From the NCBI RefSeq assembly GCF_000620845.1, contig NZ_KK211189.1:1255662-1319661 (forward strand): DNA of 64,000 nucleotides, written 5' to 3'. The stretch comes from Exiguobacterium marinum DSM 16307 (GTDB lineage: Bacteria; Bacillota; Bacilli; Exiguobacteriales; Exiguobacteriaceae). The position numbers and the translations under genes are program-made. Positions 18,261-28,976 of this stretch are shown here, one piece after another; the first letter of the stretch is position 1; each line of letters starts with the position of its first letter. The notes beneath the pieces are model-generated. The model did not search any database and was not told where the DNA came from. It saw nothing but the letters and a program-made list of their open reading frames with translations.

Positions 18261-18644
18261 ATGAGCAAAGTACCAGCAAATTTACGTTATTCAAAAGAAC
18301 ATGAATGGGTAGAAGTCAACGGAACGAAAGCCCGCATCGGCATCACGGATTTCGCACAGAGCGAGCTAGGGGATATCGTGTTTGTCGAACTCCCAGAAGT
18401 CGATGGTACAATTTTGCTCGACGAGCCATTCGGTTCGGTCGAATCAGTGAAGACGGTCTCTGAGTTGTATGCGCCGGTATCAGGACGTATCACAGCAGTG
18501 AACGAAGACCTCGCGGATTCTCCAGAACTCGTCAACGAGTCACCGTTTGAAAACGCATGGATGGTCGAAGTCGAATTGACGGAAGAGTCAGACCTCGACA
18601 AACTCATGTCTGCGGAAGAATACGAAGCGATGATTCAAGGATAA
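18261..18644 (+). CDS. gcvH: Glycine cleavage system H protein
   Basis: Lipoyl carrier of 127 residues. Lys64 in [15 protein letters not shown] is the lipoylation site. [13 protein letters not shown] precedes it and [14 protein letters not shown] follows, all standard. It carries aminomethyl groups in glycine cleavage and in Bacillus also acts as a lipoyl donor for other complexes. The other glycine cleavage genes are not here, as in B. subtilis, where gcvH (yusH) is also detached next to yusI. Ribosome site TGAGGGGGAAG; a terminator follows. Confidence 0.95.
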   Translation: MSKVPANLRYSKEHEWVEVNGTKARIGITDFAQSELGDIVFVELPEVDGTILLDEPFGSVESVKTVSELYAPVSGRITAVNEDLADSPELVNESPFENAWMVEVELTEESDLDKLMSAEEYEAMIQG

Positions 18645-18648
18645 TCAA

Positions 18649-18685
18649 AACCGGCCTCTCCCGAATCGGAGAAGCCGTTTTTTTG
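18649..18685 (+). terminator. Terminator after gcvH
   Basis: Stem AAACCGGCCTCTCCC / CGGAGAAGCCGTTT with a few mismatches, followed by T7. Confidence 0.8.
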
Positions 18686-18687
18686 TT

Positions 18688-18767
18688 TACTCGAAGTCGA
18701 GGCGGTAGTGATCGGATTTGATGAGCGTCGCTCGTTCAAACACGAGATAGAAGAATATTCTAAAATT
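18688..18767 (-). pseudogene. Possible coding remnant on the minus strand
   Basis: Between the gcvH terminator and the yusE-like gene, the minus strand carries 25 codons ending in TAA (FYLVFERATLIKSDHYRLDFE at the end). Their codons are strongly of this genome's type (CTC, ATC, TAC, CGC, GAC, TTC). The frame is blocked upstream by a stop and has no start or ribosome site, so it looks like the 3' scrap of a lost gene. Chance cannot be excluded in so short a stretch. Confidence 0.25.
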
Positions 18768-18832
18768 TCAACAGAGCACGATTTTTGAATGAGAATCCAT
18801 TGCCCATTATAATGACAGGAGAGGTGAGAAGA

Positions 18833-19090
18833 ATGATTACAGACGGATACTTATATATATACGCCCCGATGTGTGGTACATGCGCTGTGGCGGAGAAAAT
18901 GTTGACGGTCGTCGAAGCGGTCGACCCTGACATTAAAATTGAAAAGCGGGATGCGAACTATATCCCAAAAGAGCTTGAAGCATATCAGGTGATGAGTGTT
19001 CCGGCACTATTGAAGCTTGAAAACGGCAAGGTGCGAGATCGTCTTTACGCGTTTCAAAATGTGCAACACGTCCTCTCTTTCATGAAGTAA
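18833..19090 (+). CDS. Small thioredoxin-family protein, YusE-like
   Basis: Protein of 85 residues with a thioredoxin fold and active site C14-G-T-C17 in YIYAPMCGTCAVAEKML. The cis-proline strand is recognisable as MSVPALLKLENGKV. The length and place downstream of gcvH match YusE of B. subtilis. The substrate is not known. The ATG at 18833 was chosen because AGGAGAGGTG lies just before it; the longer frame from 18785 has no ribosome site and adds an unrelated N-terminus. Confidence 0.8.
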   Translation: MITDGYLYIYAPMCGTCAVAEKMLTVVEAVDPDIKIEKRDANYIPKELEAYQVMSVPALLKLENGKVRDRLYAFQNVQHVLSFMK

Positions 19091-19131
19091 GAGAGGAGCA
19101 TTAGAATAATCTGAAAATTTTAAATAATCAG

Positions 19132-19161
19132 TTGACACAGAAAGTTCACGAATGGTATATT
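19132..19161 (+). promoter_or_regulatory. Promoter of candidate RNA gene
   Basis: A perfect -35 TTGACA (19132-19137) and -10 TATATT (19156-19161) with an 18-bp spacer. The spacer holds TTCACGAA, loosely like a ResD-type half-site. No coding sequence follows; a terminator ends the unit at 19470. Confidence 0.7.
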
Positions 19162-19167
19162 CATTAC

Positions 19168-19470
19168 AACATCTTACTTGAACACAAAATAGGACGCGAT
19201 ATTCCCGACATCAAGACGTTTTAGCGAAGCCGCTGCTACACTTTACACGAATACACGTCAGTCTTCCCTTCGATTGTCCCCCAAAAAAATCAAGCGAAGA
19301 GAGACGTTTCGTATAATCGCACGGTCCAAGCTAAGATTGAGTGGTGATTGGTGAATCTCCCCCATGTAAGGGTGGAAATCTTGAACGGGCAAAAGATTCT
19401 CATCTATGGGCTGTCCTTCCGTGACTCAAGGTGCTACGTTCTGTGTCGTCCTCGGACGGCACCTTTTTTT
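19168..19470 (+). ncRNA. Candidate small RNA of about 300 nt, family not recognised
   Basis: The stretch between the yusE-like gene and metN has a near-consensus promoter, no plausible reading frame and a rho-independent terminator, so it is probably an RNA gene. A hairpin at 19268-19299 (CTTCGATTG / CAAGCGAAG, one mismatch) presents the loop TCCCCCAAAAAAAT. A second C-rich segment at 19362-19368 lies within an arm closed by GAATCT / AGATTC. An internal TATAAT at 19312 could start a shorter form. GATTGTCCCCC (19272-19282) is the exact complement of the putB ribosome site and nearly so of two others in this window. It does not match SRP RNA, tmRNA, RNase P, a T-box or a riboswitch known to me. 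Confidence 0.55.
19428..19470 (+). terminator. Terminator of candidate RNA
   Basis: Outer stem AAGGTGC / GCACCTT, inner hairpin CGTCC-TC-GGACG with a one-sided bulge, then T7. Confidence 0.75.
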
Positions 19471-19489
19471 AATTTTTTGAAAAAAGGAT

Positions 19490-19518
19490 TTGACAGCAGA
19501 AAAAGCTGTCGCTATGAT
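19490..19518 (+). promoter_or_regulatory. metNIQ promoter with palindrome in the spacer
   Basis: -35 TTGACA (19490-19495), 17-bp spacer, -10 TATGAT (19513-19518). The sequence GACAGC-AGAAAAA-GCTGTC (19492-19510) is a perfect 6-bp inverted repeat lying between and overlapping the promoter elements, so a repressor site is possible. Confidence 0.75.
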
Positions 19519-19540
19519 AAAGCTAATCGAATATACAACA

Positions 19541-19646
19541 CTCTTATCAAGAGAGGCTGAGGGACTGGCCCTATGACGCCCAGCAACCGCGGAGTAATCC
19601 GAAATGGTGCTAATTCCAGCAAGGTGAAAACCTTGAAAGATGAGAG
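19541..19646 (+). promoter_or_regulatory. SAM-I riboswitch (S box)
   Basis: The S-box core is easy to see: CTCTTATCAAGAGAGGCTGA at the 5' side, GGGACTGGCCCTATGACGCC, CAGCAACC, then GGTGCTAATTCCAGCA and the closing GAAAGATGAGAG that pairs with the 5' strand. With S-adenosylmethionine bound, the downstream terminator forms and metNIQ is shut off. Confidence 0.95.
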
Positions 19647-19665
19647 CAATCGTTGTCCGTACGAT

Positions 19666-19703
19666 AAAGTGCGCACGTTTGCTCAAACGTGTGCGCTTTT
19701 TTT
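19666..19703 (+). terminator. Riboswitch-controlled terminator before metN
   Basis: Strong hairpin AAAGTGCGCACGTTTG / CAAACGTGTGCGCTTT followed by T7, ending about 20 bp before the metN start. It is the expression platform of the S box. Confidence 0.88.
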
Positions 19704-19723
19704 GTTGTCAGGAGGGAAATATA

Positions 19724-20752
19724 TTGATTCAATTACGAAACGTCGCCAAATGGTTCGATACGAAAAATGGTCGTGTCCAGGCGGTTGATGATGTATCACT
19801 AACGATTGATCGCGGTGAAATTTTTGGAATAATCGGATATTCAGGGGCAGGGAAGTCAACGCTCATCCGATTGCTCAATCGTCTCGAATCACCATCAAGC
19901 GGTGAAATCGAAGTTGCCGGGAGCGAGCTGACGAAACTCAGCCCGAAAGAATTACGAGGTGTCCGTAAAAACGTCTCGATGGTCTTCCAACACTTTAACC
20001 TTCTATGGTCGCGTACGGTCGCAGAAAATATCAGTTTTCCGCTCGAGCTGATTGGGGTGCCGGCAAGTGAGCGGAAACGTCGGGTTCAAGAACTCGTCGA
20101 ACTCGTTGGATTGGCCGGTCGCGAGGACAGCTATCCGTCACAATTATCGGGCGGTCAAAAGCAGCGAGTCGGGATCGCACGCGCGCTCGCTACAGATCCA
20201 GAGGTGCTCCTCTGTGACGAAGCAACGAGTGCACTCGACCCAAAGACGACGGATTCGATTCTCGAGCTGCTCGTCAGCATCAATAAAAAACTCGGATTGA
20301 CGATCGTCCTCATCACGCATGAGATGCACGTGATTCAAAAGATCTGTCACCGAGTCGCCGTGATGGAAGCAGGAAAAGTCGTCGAGACGGGTCAAGTCTC
20401 TGATGTGTTCCAACATCCGGAACAACTGATCACGAAAGAGTTCGTCAAACAAATCGGAGCAGTCGACGATTTGTCGCTCACGTTCGAACATTTGAAGGAA
20501 CGGTACCCGAGCGGTCAAGTCGTCAAATTGAAATTCTTGAACGAGACGGCAGAGCACCCGATTTTGTCTGACGTTCTTAAAACACATGACATCGGATTCA
20601 ACATCATCGGCGGGAACGTGACACAATCACAAGTCGGTGCGCTCGGCACGCTATTCATCCAATTGATTGGGGAAGCAAGTGAAATCGAACGCGCCATCGC
20701 ATCGATTCGTTCGCAATCCGTAGAAGTGGAGGTGGAAAGCGATGTTTCCTAA
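19724..20752 (+). CDS. metN: Methionine ABC transporter ATPase MetN
   Basis: ATP-binding subunit (342 residues) of the methionine importer MetNIQ. Walker A is GYSGAGKST (38-46), the signature is LSGGQKQRVGIARAL, Walker B is VLLCDEATSALD, and the switch histidine is in LITHEM. The C-terminal NIL domain (about 260-342, from YPSGQVVKLKFL) is the methionine-sensing domain that causes trans-inhibition. The start is TTG at 19724 after AGGAGGGAAATAT; longer in-frame starts lie inside the riboswitch terminator. It overlaps metI by 11 bp. Confidence 0.95.
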   Translation: MIQLRNVAKWFDTKNGRVQAVDDVSLTIDRGEIFGIIGYSGAGKSTLIRLLNRLESPSSGEIEVAGSELTKLSPKELRGVRKNVSMVFQHFNLLWSRTVAENISFPLELIGVPASERKRRVQELVELVGLAGREDSYPSQLSGGQKQRVGIARALATDPEVLLCDEATSALDPKTTDSILELLVSINKKLGLTIVLITHEMHVIQKICHRVAVMEAGKVVETGQVSDVFQHPEQLITKEFVKQIGAVDDLSLTFEHLKERYPSGQVVKLKFLNETAEHPILSDVLKTHDIGFNIIGGNVTQSQVGALGTLFIQLIGEASEIERAIASIRSQSVEVEVESDVS

Positions 20753-21404
20753 CGTAGACTGGCAAATCATGATGGAACAGACATGGGAGACGTTGTATAT
20801 GACGCTCGTCGCAGGCGTCGCGACATTTTTGATCGGACTCGCTTTAGGTTTGGTTCTCTATATTACAAACGAATCGCTATTATTGAAGAATCGTCCGATT
20901 TACGTCTTTGTCAGCGCGATCGTCAACGTGTTCCGTTCGATCCCGTTCATCATTTTGATTATCTTACTCATCCCGTTCACGCTGTTCTTACTCGATACGA
21001 TGCTCGGTTCGACGGCGGCGCTTCCGGCGCTCATCATCGGCGCGGCACCGTTCTATGCTCGAATGGTCGAACTTGCGCTTCGCGAAGTAGACCGCGGGGT
21101 CATCGAGGCGGCAGAGTCGATGGGAGCGACGAAATGGCAGATCATCTATAAAGTGTTAATTCCTGAAGCGCTCCCGGCGCTCGTCTCCGGGATTACAGTG
21201 ACCATCGTTGCAATCGTCGGCTATACGGCGATGGCCGGAGTCGTCGGAGGCGGCGGTCTCGGGAACTTGGCCTATTTGGAAGGGTTCCAGCGTTCACAAA
21301 ACGACGTCACGTTCGTGGCGACGGTGCTCATCTTGTTGATCGTGTTCGTCATCCAGTTCATCGGTGACCGACTCGTTACAAAAATTGATAAACGTTCAGC
21401 TTAA
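20742..21404 (+). CDS. metI: Methionine ABC transporter permease MetI
   Basis: Membrane subunit of 220 residues with about five helices. The permease-ATPase contact loop EAAESMGATKWQIIYKVLIPEALPALVSG spans about 117-145, with the E-A-A-x-x-x-G motif. GYTAMAGVVGGGGLGNLAY is typical of MetI. The start overlaps the metN end, with GTGGAGGTGG as ribosome site, so it is translated coupled to metN. The equivalent gene in B. subtilis is called metP. Confidence 0.94.
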   Translation: MFPNVDWQIMMEQTWETLYMTLVAGVATFLIGLALGLVLYITNESLLLKNRPIYVFVSAIVNVFRSIPFIILIILLIPFTLFLLDTMLGSTAALPALIIGAAPFYARMVELALREVDRGVIEAAESMGATKWQIIYKVLIPEALPALVSGITVTIVAIVGYTAMAGVVGGGGLGNLAYLEGFQRSQNDVTFVATVLILLIVFVIQFIGDRLVTKIDKRSA

Positions 21405-21434
21405 TACAACATATATTATTTGGAGGGATTCATT

Positions 21435-22268
21435 ATGAAAACTTGGAAAACAGTACTCGGATTGACAGCTTTATCAGCATTCACGGTTCTCGCGGCTTGC
21501 GGCGGAGAAGAGGCAGACTCGGGGTCTGGCGATGAAAAAACATTGATCGTCGGTGCATCGAACGTACCGCACGCTGAGATTTTAGAGCACGTCCAAGAAG
21601 AATATGAGGCAAAAGGGTACAAGCTTGAAATCAAGAAGTTCCAAGACTACGTACTTCCGAACAAGACGCTCGCGAGCGGGGAGCTCGATGCGAACTACTT
21701 CCAACACGAGCCGTACCTCAAGTCACAAATGGCTGAGAACAAAGATTACAAATTCGCCTCAGCAGGTGGCGTCCACATCGAGCCGATCGGGGTCTACTCA
21801 CAAACTTACAAATCGCTCGATGAACTTCCGGAAGGGGCAGAAATCATCATGAGTTCATCGGTCGCTGACCACGGACGAATTCTTACGATGCTCCAATCAG
21901 AAGGACTCATCACACTCGCAGAAGGCAAAACAGTCGATGCGACAGTATCTGATATCGTTGACAACCCGAAAGACTTAGAGTTCAAGACGGACGTAGAAGC
22001 GACTTTACTCACAACGGCATTTAAAAATGGAGAAGGCGATGCGGTCCTTATCAATACGAACTATGCGATTGACGCAGGTCTCAACCCGCTTGAAGATGCC
22101 ATCGCACTTGAAGGGGAAGATTCACCATACGTCAACTTAATCGTCACACGTGAAGGGGACGAAGAAGATGAGCGTGTCAAGGCACTCCTCGAAGTGTTGA
22201 CGTCTGAAGAGACACAGCAATGGATCTTAGACGAATACAAAGGTGCGGTCGTACCGGTACAACAATAA
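21435..22268 (+). CDS. metQ: Methionine-binding lipoprotein MetQ
   Basis: Substrate-binding lipoprotein of 277 residues of the NlpA family. The lipobox L-A-A-C22 follows a hydrophobic signal. The family body shows LIVGASNVPHAEILEHV, FQDYVLPNKTLASGELDANYFQHEPYL and NTNYAIDAGLNP. It captures methionine outside the membrane and delivers it to MetI. The ATG at 21435 follows GGAGGGATTC; the earlier in-frame TTG at 21420 is part of the ribosome site. A strong terminator ends the operon. Confidence 0.95.
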   Translation: MKTWKTVLGLTALSAFTVLAACGGEEADSGSGDEKTLIVGASNVPHAEILEHVQEEYEAKGYKLEIKKFQDYVLPNKTLASGELDANYFQHEPYLKSQMAENKDYKFASAGGVHIEPIGVYSQTYKSLDELPEGAEIIMSSSVADHGRILTMLQSEGLITLAEGKTVDATVSDIVDNPKDLEFKTDVEATLLTTAFKNGEGDAVLINTNYAIDAGLNPLEDAIALEGEDSPYVNLIVTREGDEEDERVKALLEVLTSEETQQWILDEYKGAVVPVQQ

Positions 22269-22277
22269 ATCAGCTCG

Positions 22278-22308
22278 ACTCAGGGGTCATCCCCTGAGTC
22301 TTTTTTTG
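22278..22308 (+). terminator. Terminator of metNIQ
   Basis: Perfect 10-bp stem GACTCAGGGG / CCCCTGAGTC, loop TCAT, T7. Confidence 0.92.
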
Positions 22309-22368
22309 TCTAGTGTTCTTTCATGAAGAGAAGTACACTACATATATGAAAGAAAAGGGGGGATTTGG

Positions 22369-23583
22369 ATGAAGTTCAGACAGATTCATCCACTGACGTG
22401 GGGCGTCTTGTTCGGGACGTTTTTTGCACGACTGGCGACGTTTTTTGTCATGCCATTTTTTGCGATTTATTTGGCCACGCTCGGCTTTTCAGCGAGTGTG
22501 ATTGGAACGATCTTTGCCGTGACGGCACTTTCGGGCCTGTTCATGAGTTTCTTTGGAGGGACGCTATCTGACCGCTATGGACGAAAACAGCTCATGCTCA
22601 TCGGGATCGTGCTCAATGCCGTCACGTTCGCAGGGCTTGCGCTCGCGACAGAGCTATTTTGGTTTTACATGCTATCGATTTTGATGGGGATGTCACGCTC
22701 TTTCCTAGAACCGGCTTCACGTGCACTCATCAGTGACACGACTCAGGCAGAAGAGCGAGTCATCGTCTATAACGTCCGTTACTTTATGATCAACATCGCC
22801 GCAGCCATCGGACCACTGTTAGCAGTCGTGTTGTCACTAACTGGTGTGAAGACCGCCTTTTTTGTCGTGACCGCCGTCTACATCATATACGGCATGATCA
22901 TCTCATTCTTATTCTATAAATATCCGTTTGAAGAAGGGGATGGAGTAAAGGTACGTCCGCGCCTGACGGAGACATTCCGCGTCTTGCGGGACGATCGGAC
23001 GTTTCGGGCGGTCATCATCGGCATGATTTTTGCAATCATCGGCTACAGTCAGTTCAATTCGACACTTCCTCAATTCATTGCGCTGAGTGATGGGTTAGAA
23101 GACGGCTCAAGATTATTTGCTTACTTATTGACGACGAACGCCATCACGGTCCTCATCGTCCAGTATCCGATTATGCGTTTCGGGATTCGTGTGTCCCCGA
23201 TCAAATCGCTCTTTTTCGGCATCTCGACACTATCGTTCGGGCTGTTGTTGATTGGATTTGCTACAGTGGAATGGGTCCTCTTTGTCGCAATGGTCATTTT
23301 CACGGTCGGTGAAGTGTTGATGTTCACGATGACGGACGTCTTAACGGATGAACTTGCGCCGGAACATTTGCGGGGAACTTATTTTGGAGCGATGGGATTG
23401 ACGTCGCTCGGACAGACGATTGGGCCGATTATCGGGGGCGTGTTACTCGATACGTTTGGTCAATCTTCGCTTCCGGTATTCGGTAGTTTGGCGATATTGA
23501 CAGGATGCGGTTCCTTCTTCTTCGCCGCTGCTGTACGAGAACGAAAAGCTGTTCTCGCACTCGTGGAGGAGACTGCCGGCTAA
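22369..23583 (+). CDS. MFS transporter, probable drug efflux
   Basis: Major facilitator protein of 404 residues with about 12 helices. The loop 2-3 signature is GGTLSDRYGRKQLMLIG (about 64-80). The N-terminal half carries RSFLEPASRALISD, as in drug:H+ antiporters of the multidrug type, and the centre has an IGYSQFNSTLPQFIA helix. The substrate is not predictable. Ribosome site AAAGGGGGG. It stands alone between the metNIQ terminator and the suf operon. Confidence 0.85.
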   Translation: MKFRQIHPLTWGVLFGTFFARLATFFVMPFFAIYLATLGFSASVIGTIFAVTALSGLFMSFFGGTLSDRYGRKQLMLIGIVLNAVTFAGLALATELFWFYMLSILMGMSRSFLEPASRALISDTTQAEERVIVYNVRYFMINIAAAIGPLLAVVLSLTGVKTAFFVVTAVYIIYGMIISFLFYKYPFEEGDGVKVRPRLTETFRVLRDDRTFRAVIIGMIFAIIGYSQFNSTLPQFIALSDGLEDGSRLFAYLLTTNAITVLIVQYPIMRFGIRVSPIKSLFFGISTLSFGLLLIGFATVEWVLFVAMVIFTVGEVLMFTMTDVLTDELAPEHLRGTYFGAMGLTSLGQTIGPIIGGVLLDTFGQSSLPVFGSLAILTGCGSFFFAAAVRERKAVLALVEETAG

Positions 23584-23605
23584 TGTCTTGATTTCCTACT
23601 ATTAG

Positions 23606-23637
23606 CATTCTCAACTTTTATCATTCTATTGAGAATG
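23606..23637. repeat. Inverted repeat upstream of suf operon
   Basis: CATTCTCAA (23606-23614) and TTGAGAATG (23629-23637) form a perfect 9-bp inverted repeat with a 14-nt gap. No T tract follows on the plus strand, so it is either a weak terminator for the MFS gene or an operator. Confidence 0.5.
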
Positions 23638-23655
23638 AATCGTAAGGTGAGTCGC

Positions 23656-23684
23656 TTGAAATAAAAAATCGACTAGTCTAAGAT
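23656..23684 (+). promoter_or_regulatory. sufCDSUB promoter
   Basis: -35 TTGAAA (23656-23661), 17-bp spacer, -10 TAAGAT (23679-23684). The -10 overlaps the first of two further inverted repeats. Confidence 0.6.
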
Positions 23685-23719
23685 TAGAATATATCTAATC
23701 TACGCCAAACAATTTGGCG
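23681..23719 (+). promoter_or_regulatory. Two back-to-back inverted repeats in the suf leader
   Basis: AGATTAGA-ATATA-TCTAATCT (23681-23701) and CGCCAAA-CAA-TTTGGCG (23703-23719) are both perfect. The first overlaps the -10 box and start point, the second is transcribed and lies before the ribosome site. They may be an operator and an mRNA hairpin. The regulator is not identified. Confidence 0.5.
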
Positions 23720-23743
23720 AGAAAATACGGAAGGGGTATCCGA

Positions 23744-24523
23744 ATGTCTAACGTACCACAAATGAAAATTGATGACCTCCGCGTCTCAATCGAAGGAAAA
23801 GAGATTGTCAAAGGTCTTAACCTAGAAATTAAAGGTGGCGAAATTCATGCCATCATGGGTCCGAACGGGACTGGTAAATCAACACTCGCATCAGCACTCA
23901 TGGGCCATCCACTTTATGAGGTCACTGGGGGAAGCGTCGAATTAAACGGCGAAGATGTCCTCGAGATGGAAGTCGACGAGCGCGCACAAGCAGGGATGTT
24001 CCTTGCGATGCAGTACCCGGCTGAAATCAGCGGTGTCACAAACGCGGACTTCTTGCGTTCAGCAATCAACTCACGTCGTGAAGAAGGTCAAGAAATCTCG
24101 CTCATGAAGTTCATCCGTGAACTCGATGCGAAGATGGGGCTTCTCGAAATCCCTTCTGAAATGGCACACCGTTACTTAAACGAAGGATTCTCAGGCGGTG
24201 AGAAGAAACGTAACGAAATTCTTCAAATGATGATGATTCAACCGAACATCGCCATCTTAGATGAAATCGACTCTGGACTTGATATCGATGCTCTAAAAGT
24301 TGTCGCCAAAGGTGTAAACGAAATGCGCTCAGAAGAGTTTGGCTGCTTGATCATCACGCACTATCAACGTCTCCTCAACTATATTGAGCCAGATTTTGTA
24401 CACATCATGATGGACGGGAAAATCGTCTTGTCTGGTGGTAAAGAGCTCGCACAACGACTCGAGGCAGAAGGTTACGACTGGGTGAAGCAAGAACTTGGAA
24501 TGACAGTAGACACAGAAGCGTAA
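23744..24523 (+). CDS. sufC: Fe-S cluster assembly ATPase SufC
   Basis: ABC-type ATPase of 259 residues that drives the SufBCD scaffold. Walker A is GPNGTGKST (39-47), the signature is FSGGEKKRNEI, and Walker B is IAILDEIDSGLD, where the glutamate-aspartate ending is typical of SufC. HYQRLLNYI follows. The ATG at 23744 follows GGAAGGGG; the longer frame from 23714 runs through the leader hairpin. First gene of sufC-D-S-U-B, the order usual in Firmicutes. Confidence 0.95.
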   Translation: MSNVPQMKIDDLRVSIEGKEIVKGLNLEIKGGEIHAIMGPNGTGKSTLASALMGHPLYEVTGGSVELNGEDVLEMEVDERAQAGMFLAMQYPAEISGVTNADFLRSAINSRREEGQEISLMKFIRELDAKMGLLEIPSEMAHRYLNEGFSGGEKKRNEILQMMMIQPNIAILDEIDSGLDIDALKVVAKGVNEMRSEEFGCLIITHYQRLLNYIEPDFVHIMMDGKIVLSGGKELAQRLEAEGYDWVKQELGMTVDTEA

Positions 24524-24535
24524 GGAGGCTGTACG

Positions 24536-27450
<2,915 letters not shown>

Positions 27451-27469
27451 GGAGAAGGAGGAGACCGAT

Positions 27470-28867
27470 ATGGCAAAGAATATGCCGGAAATTGGCGATT
27501 ATAAATACGGCTTCCATGATCGGGACGTTTCGATTTTCCGTTCAGGCCGCGGCTTGACGACAGAAATCGTAGAGACGATCTCGCGCATGAAAGAAGAGCC
27601 ACAATGGATGCTCGACTTCCGTTTGAAGTCGTTGGATCACTTCAACAAGATGGCGATGCCGACATGGGGCGGAGACCTCTCGGCACTTGATTTCGACGAA
27701 ATCACTTACTATGTCAAACCATCTGAGAAGACAGAACGCTCATGGGACGAGGTACCGGAAGAAATCAAACGTACGTTTGACAAGCTCGGTATCCCAGAAG
27801 CAGAGCAAAAATACTTGGCCGGTGTCTCGGCTCAGTATGAGTCTGAGGTTGTCTACCACAGCATGCAAGAAGACTTCGAAGAAAGAGGCGTCATCTTCAA
27901 AGATACAGACACAGCACTCAAAGAAGACGAAGAGATCTTCAAAGAGTACTTCGGGAAGTTGATCCCGCCGACGGACAACAAGTTTTCGGCCCTCAACTCA
28001 GCTGTTTGGTCGGGTGGCTCGTTCATCTACGTACCAAAAGGCGTGAAACTCGAGCAACCGCTCCAAGCCTACTTCCGTATCAACTCGGAAAACATGGGTC
28101 AGTTCGAGCGTACGCTCATCATCGTCGACGAAGGCGCATCGGTTCATTACGTCGAAGGATGTACGGCACCGGTTTACACAACGAACTCGCTTCACTCAGC
28201 GGTCGTCGAGATCTTCGTCAACAAAGATGCATACTGCCGTTACACGACAATCCAAAACTGGGCGAACAACGTCTACAACTTGGTAACGAAGCGTGCTGTC
28301 TGTGAAGCGGGTGGATCGATGGAGTGGATCGATGGAAACATCGGATCGAAACTCACGATGAAATACCCGGCTGTCATCTTGAAAGGGGAAGGCGCACGTG
28401 GGATGACACTCTCGATCGCCCTCGCTGGTAAAGGACAGCACCAAGACGCAGGCGCGAAAATGATTCACCTCGCACCGAACACGTCGTCGTCAATCGTCTC
28501 GAAATCGATTTCGAAACAAGGCGGAAAAGTATCATACCGTGGAATCGTCCACTTCGGCCGTAAGGCGAAGGGCGCGCGCTCGAACATCGAGTGTGACACG
28601 CTCATCATGGACAACGAGTCGACGTCAGATACAATTCCGTACAACGAGATCTTGAACGATCAAGTCTCACTCGAGCACGAAGCGAAAGTCTCAAAAGTGT
28701 CAGAAGAGCAACTCTTCTACCTCATGAGCCGTGGAATCTCGGAAGAAGAAGCGACAGAAATGATCGTCATGGGCTTCATCGAGCCATTCACAAAAGAATT
28801 ACCAATGGAATATGCGGTCGAAATGAACCGTCTCATCAAGTTCGAGATGGAAGGATCGATTGGATAA
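27470..28867 (+). CDS. sufB: Fe-S cluster assembly protein SufB
   Basis: Scaffold of 465 residues on which the cluster is built with SufC and SufD. Family stretches are GDYKYGFHD near the start, [40 protein letters not shown], and [20 protein letters not shown], followed by [17 protein letters not shown]. The cysteine in VEGC is conserved. Ribosome site AGGAGAAGGAGGAG. Last gene of the operon; a terminator follows. Confidence 0.95.
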   Translation: MAKNMPEIGDYKYGFHDRDVSIFRSGRGLTTEIVETISRMKEEPQWMLDFRLKSLDHFNKMAMPTWGGDLSALDFDEITYYVKPSEKTERSWDEVPEEIKRTFDKLGIPEAEQKYLAGVSAQYESEVVYHSMQEDFEERGVIFKDTDTALKEDEEIFKEYFGKLIPPTDNKFSALNSAVWSGGSFIYVPKGVKLEQPLQAYFRINSENMGQFERTLIIVDEGASVHYVEGCTAPVYTTNSLHSAVVEIFVNKDAYCRYTTIQNWANNVYNLVTKRAVCEAGGSMEWIDGNIGSKLTMKYPAVILKGEGARGMTLSIALAGKGQHQDAGAKMIHLAPNTSSSIVSKSISKQGGKVSYRGIVHFGRKAKGARSNIECDTLIMDNESTSDTIPYNEILNDQVSLEHEAKVSKVSEEQLFYLMSRGISEEEATEMIVMGFIEPFTKELPMEYAVEMNRLIKFEMEGSIG

Positions 28868-28876
28868 TCGTTTAAA

Positions 28877-28910
28877 GGACGGACTCCTTAAAAAAAGGGG
28901 TCCGTTTTTT
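28877..28910 (+). terminator. Terminator of sufCDSUB
   Basis: Stem ACGGACTCC / GGGGTCCGT (one G-U pair) followed by T6. Confidence 0.85.
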
Positions 28911-28976
28911 GTTATGTCTATCCCGTATGTAGGGTATGCTAAACAAGAGAATGATTCATGGAAAGGAAGGATTTAT

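Noticed and set aside
19340-19400. T-box riboswitch, suggested by AGGGTGGAA in the RNA region
   Set aside because: The full T-box motif (UGGNACCGCG), stem I features and a downstream amino acid gene in phase are missing; the SAM-I riboswitch comes after a separate terminator and promoter.
20144-20626. 160-codon frame antisense to metN
   Set aside because: Charged low-complexity product, no ribosome site, lies wholly inside a clear ABC ATPase gene.
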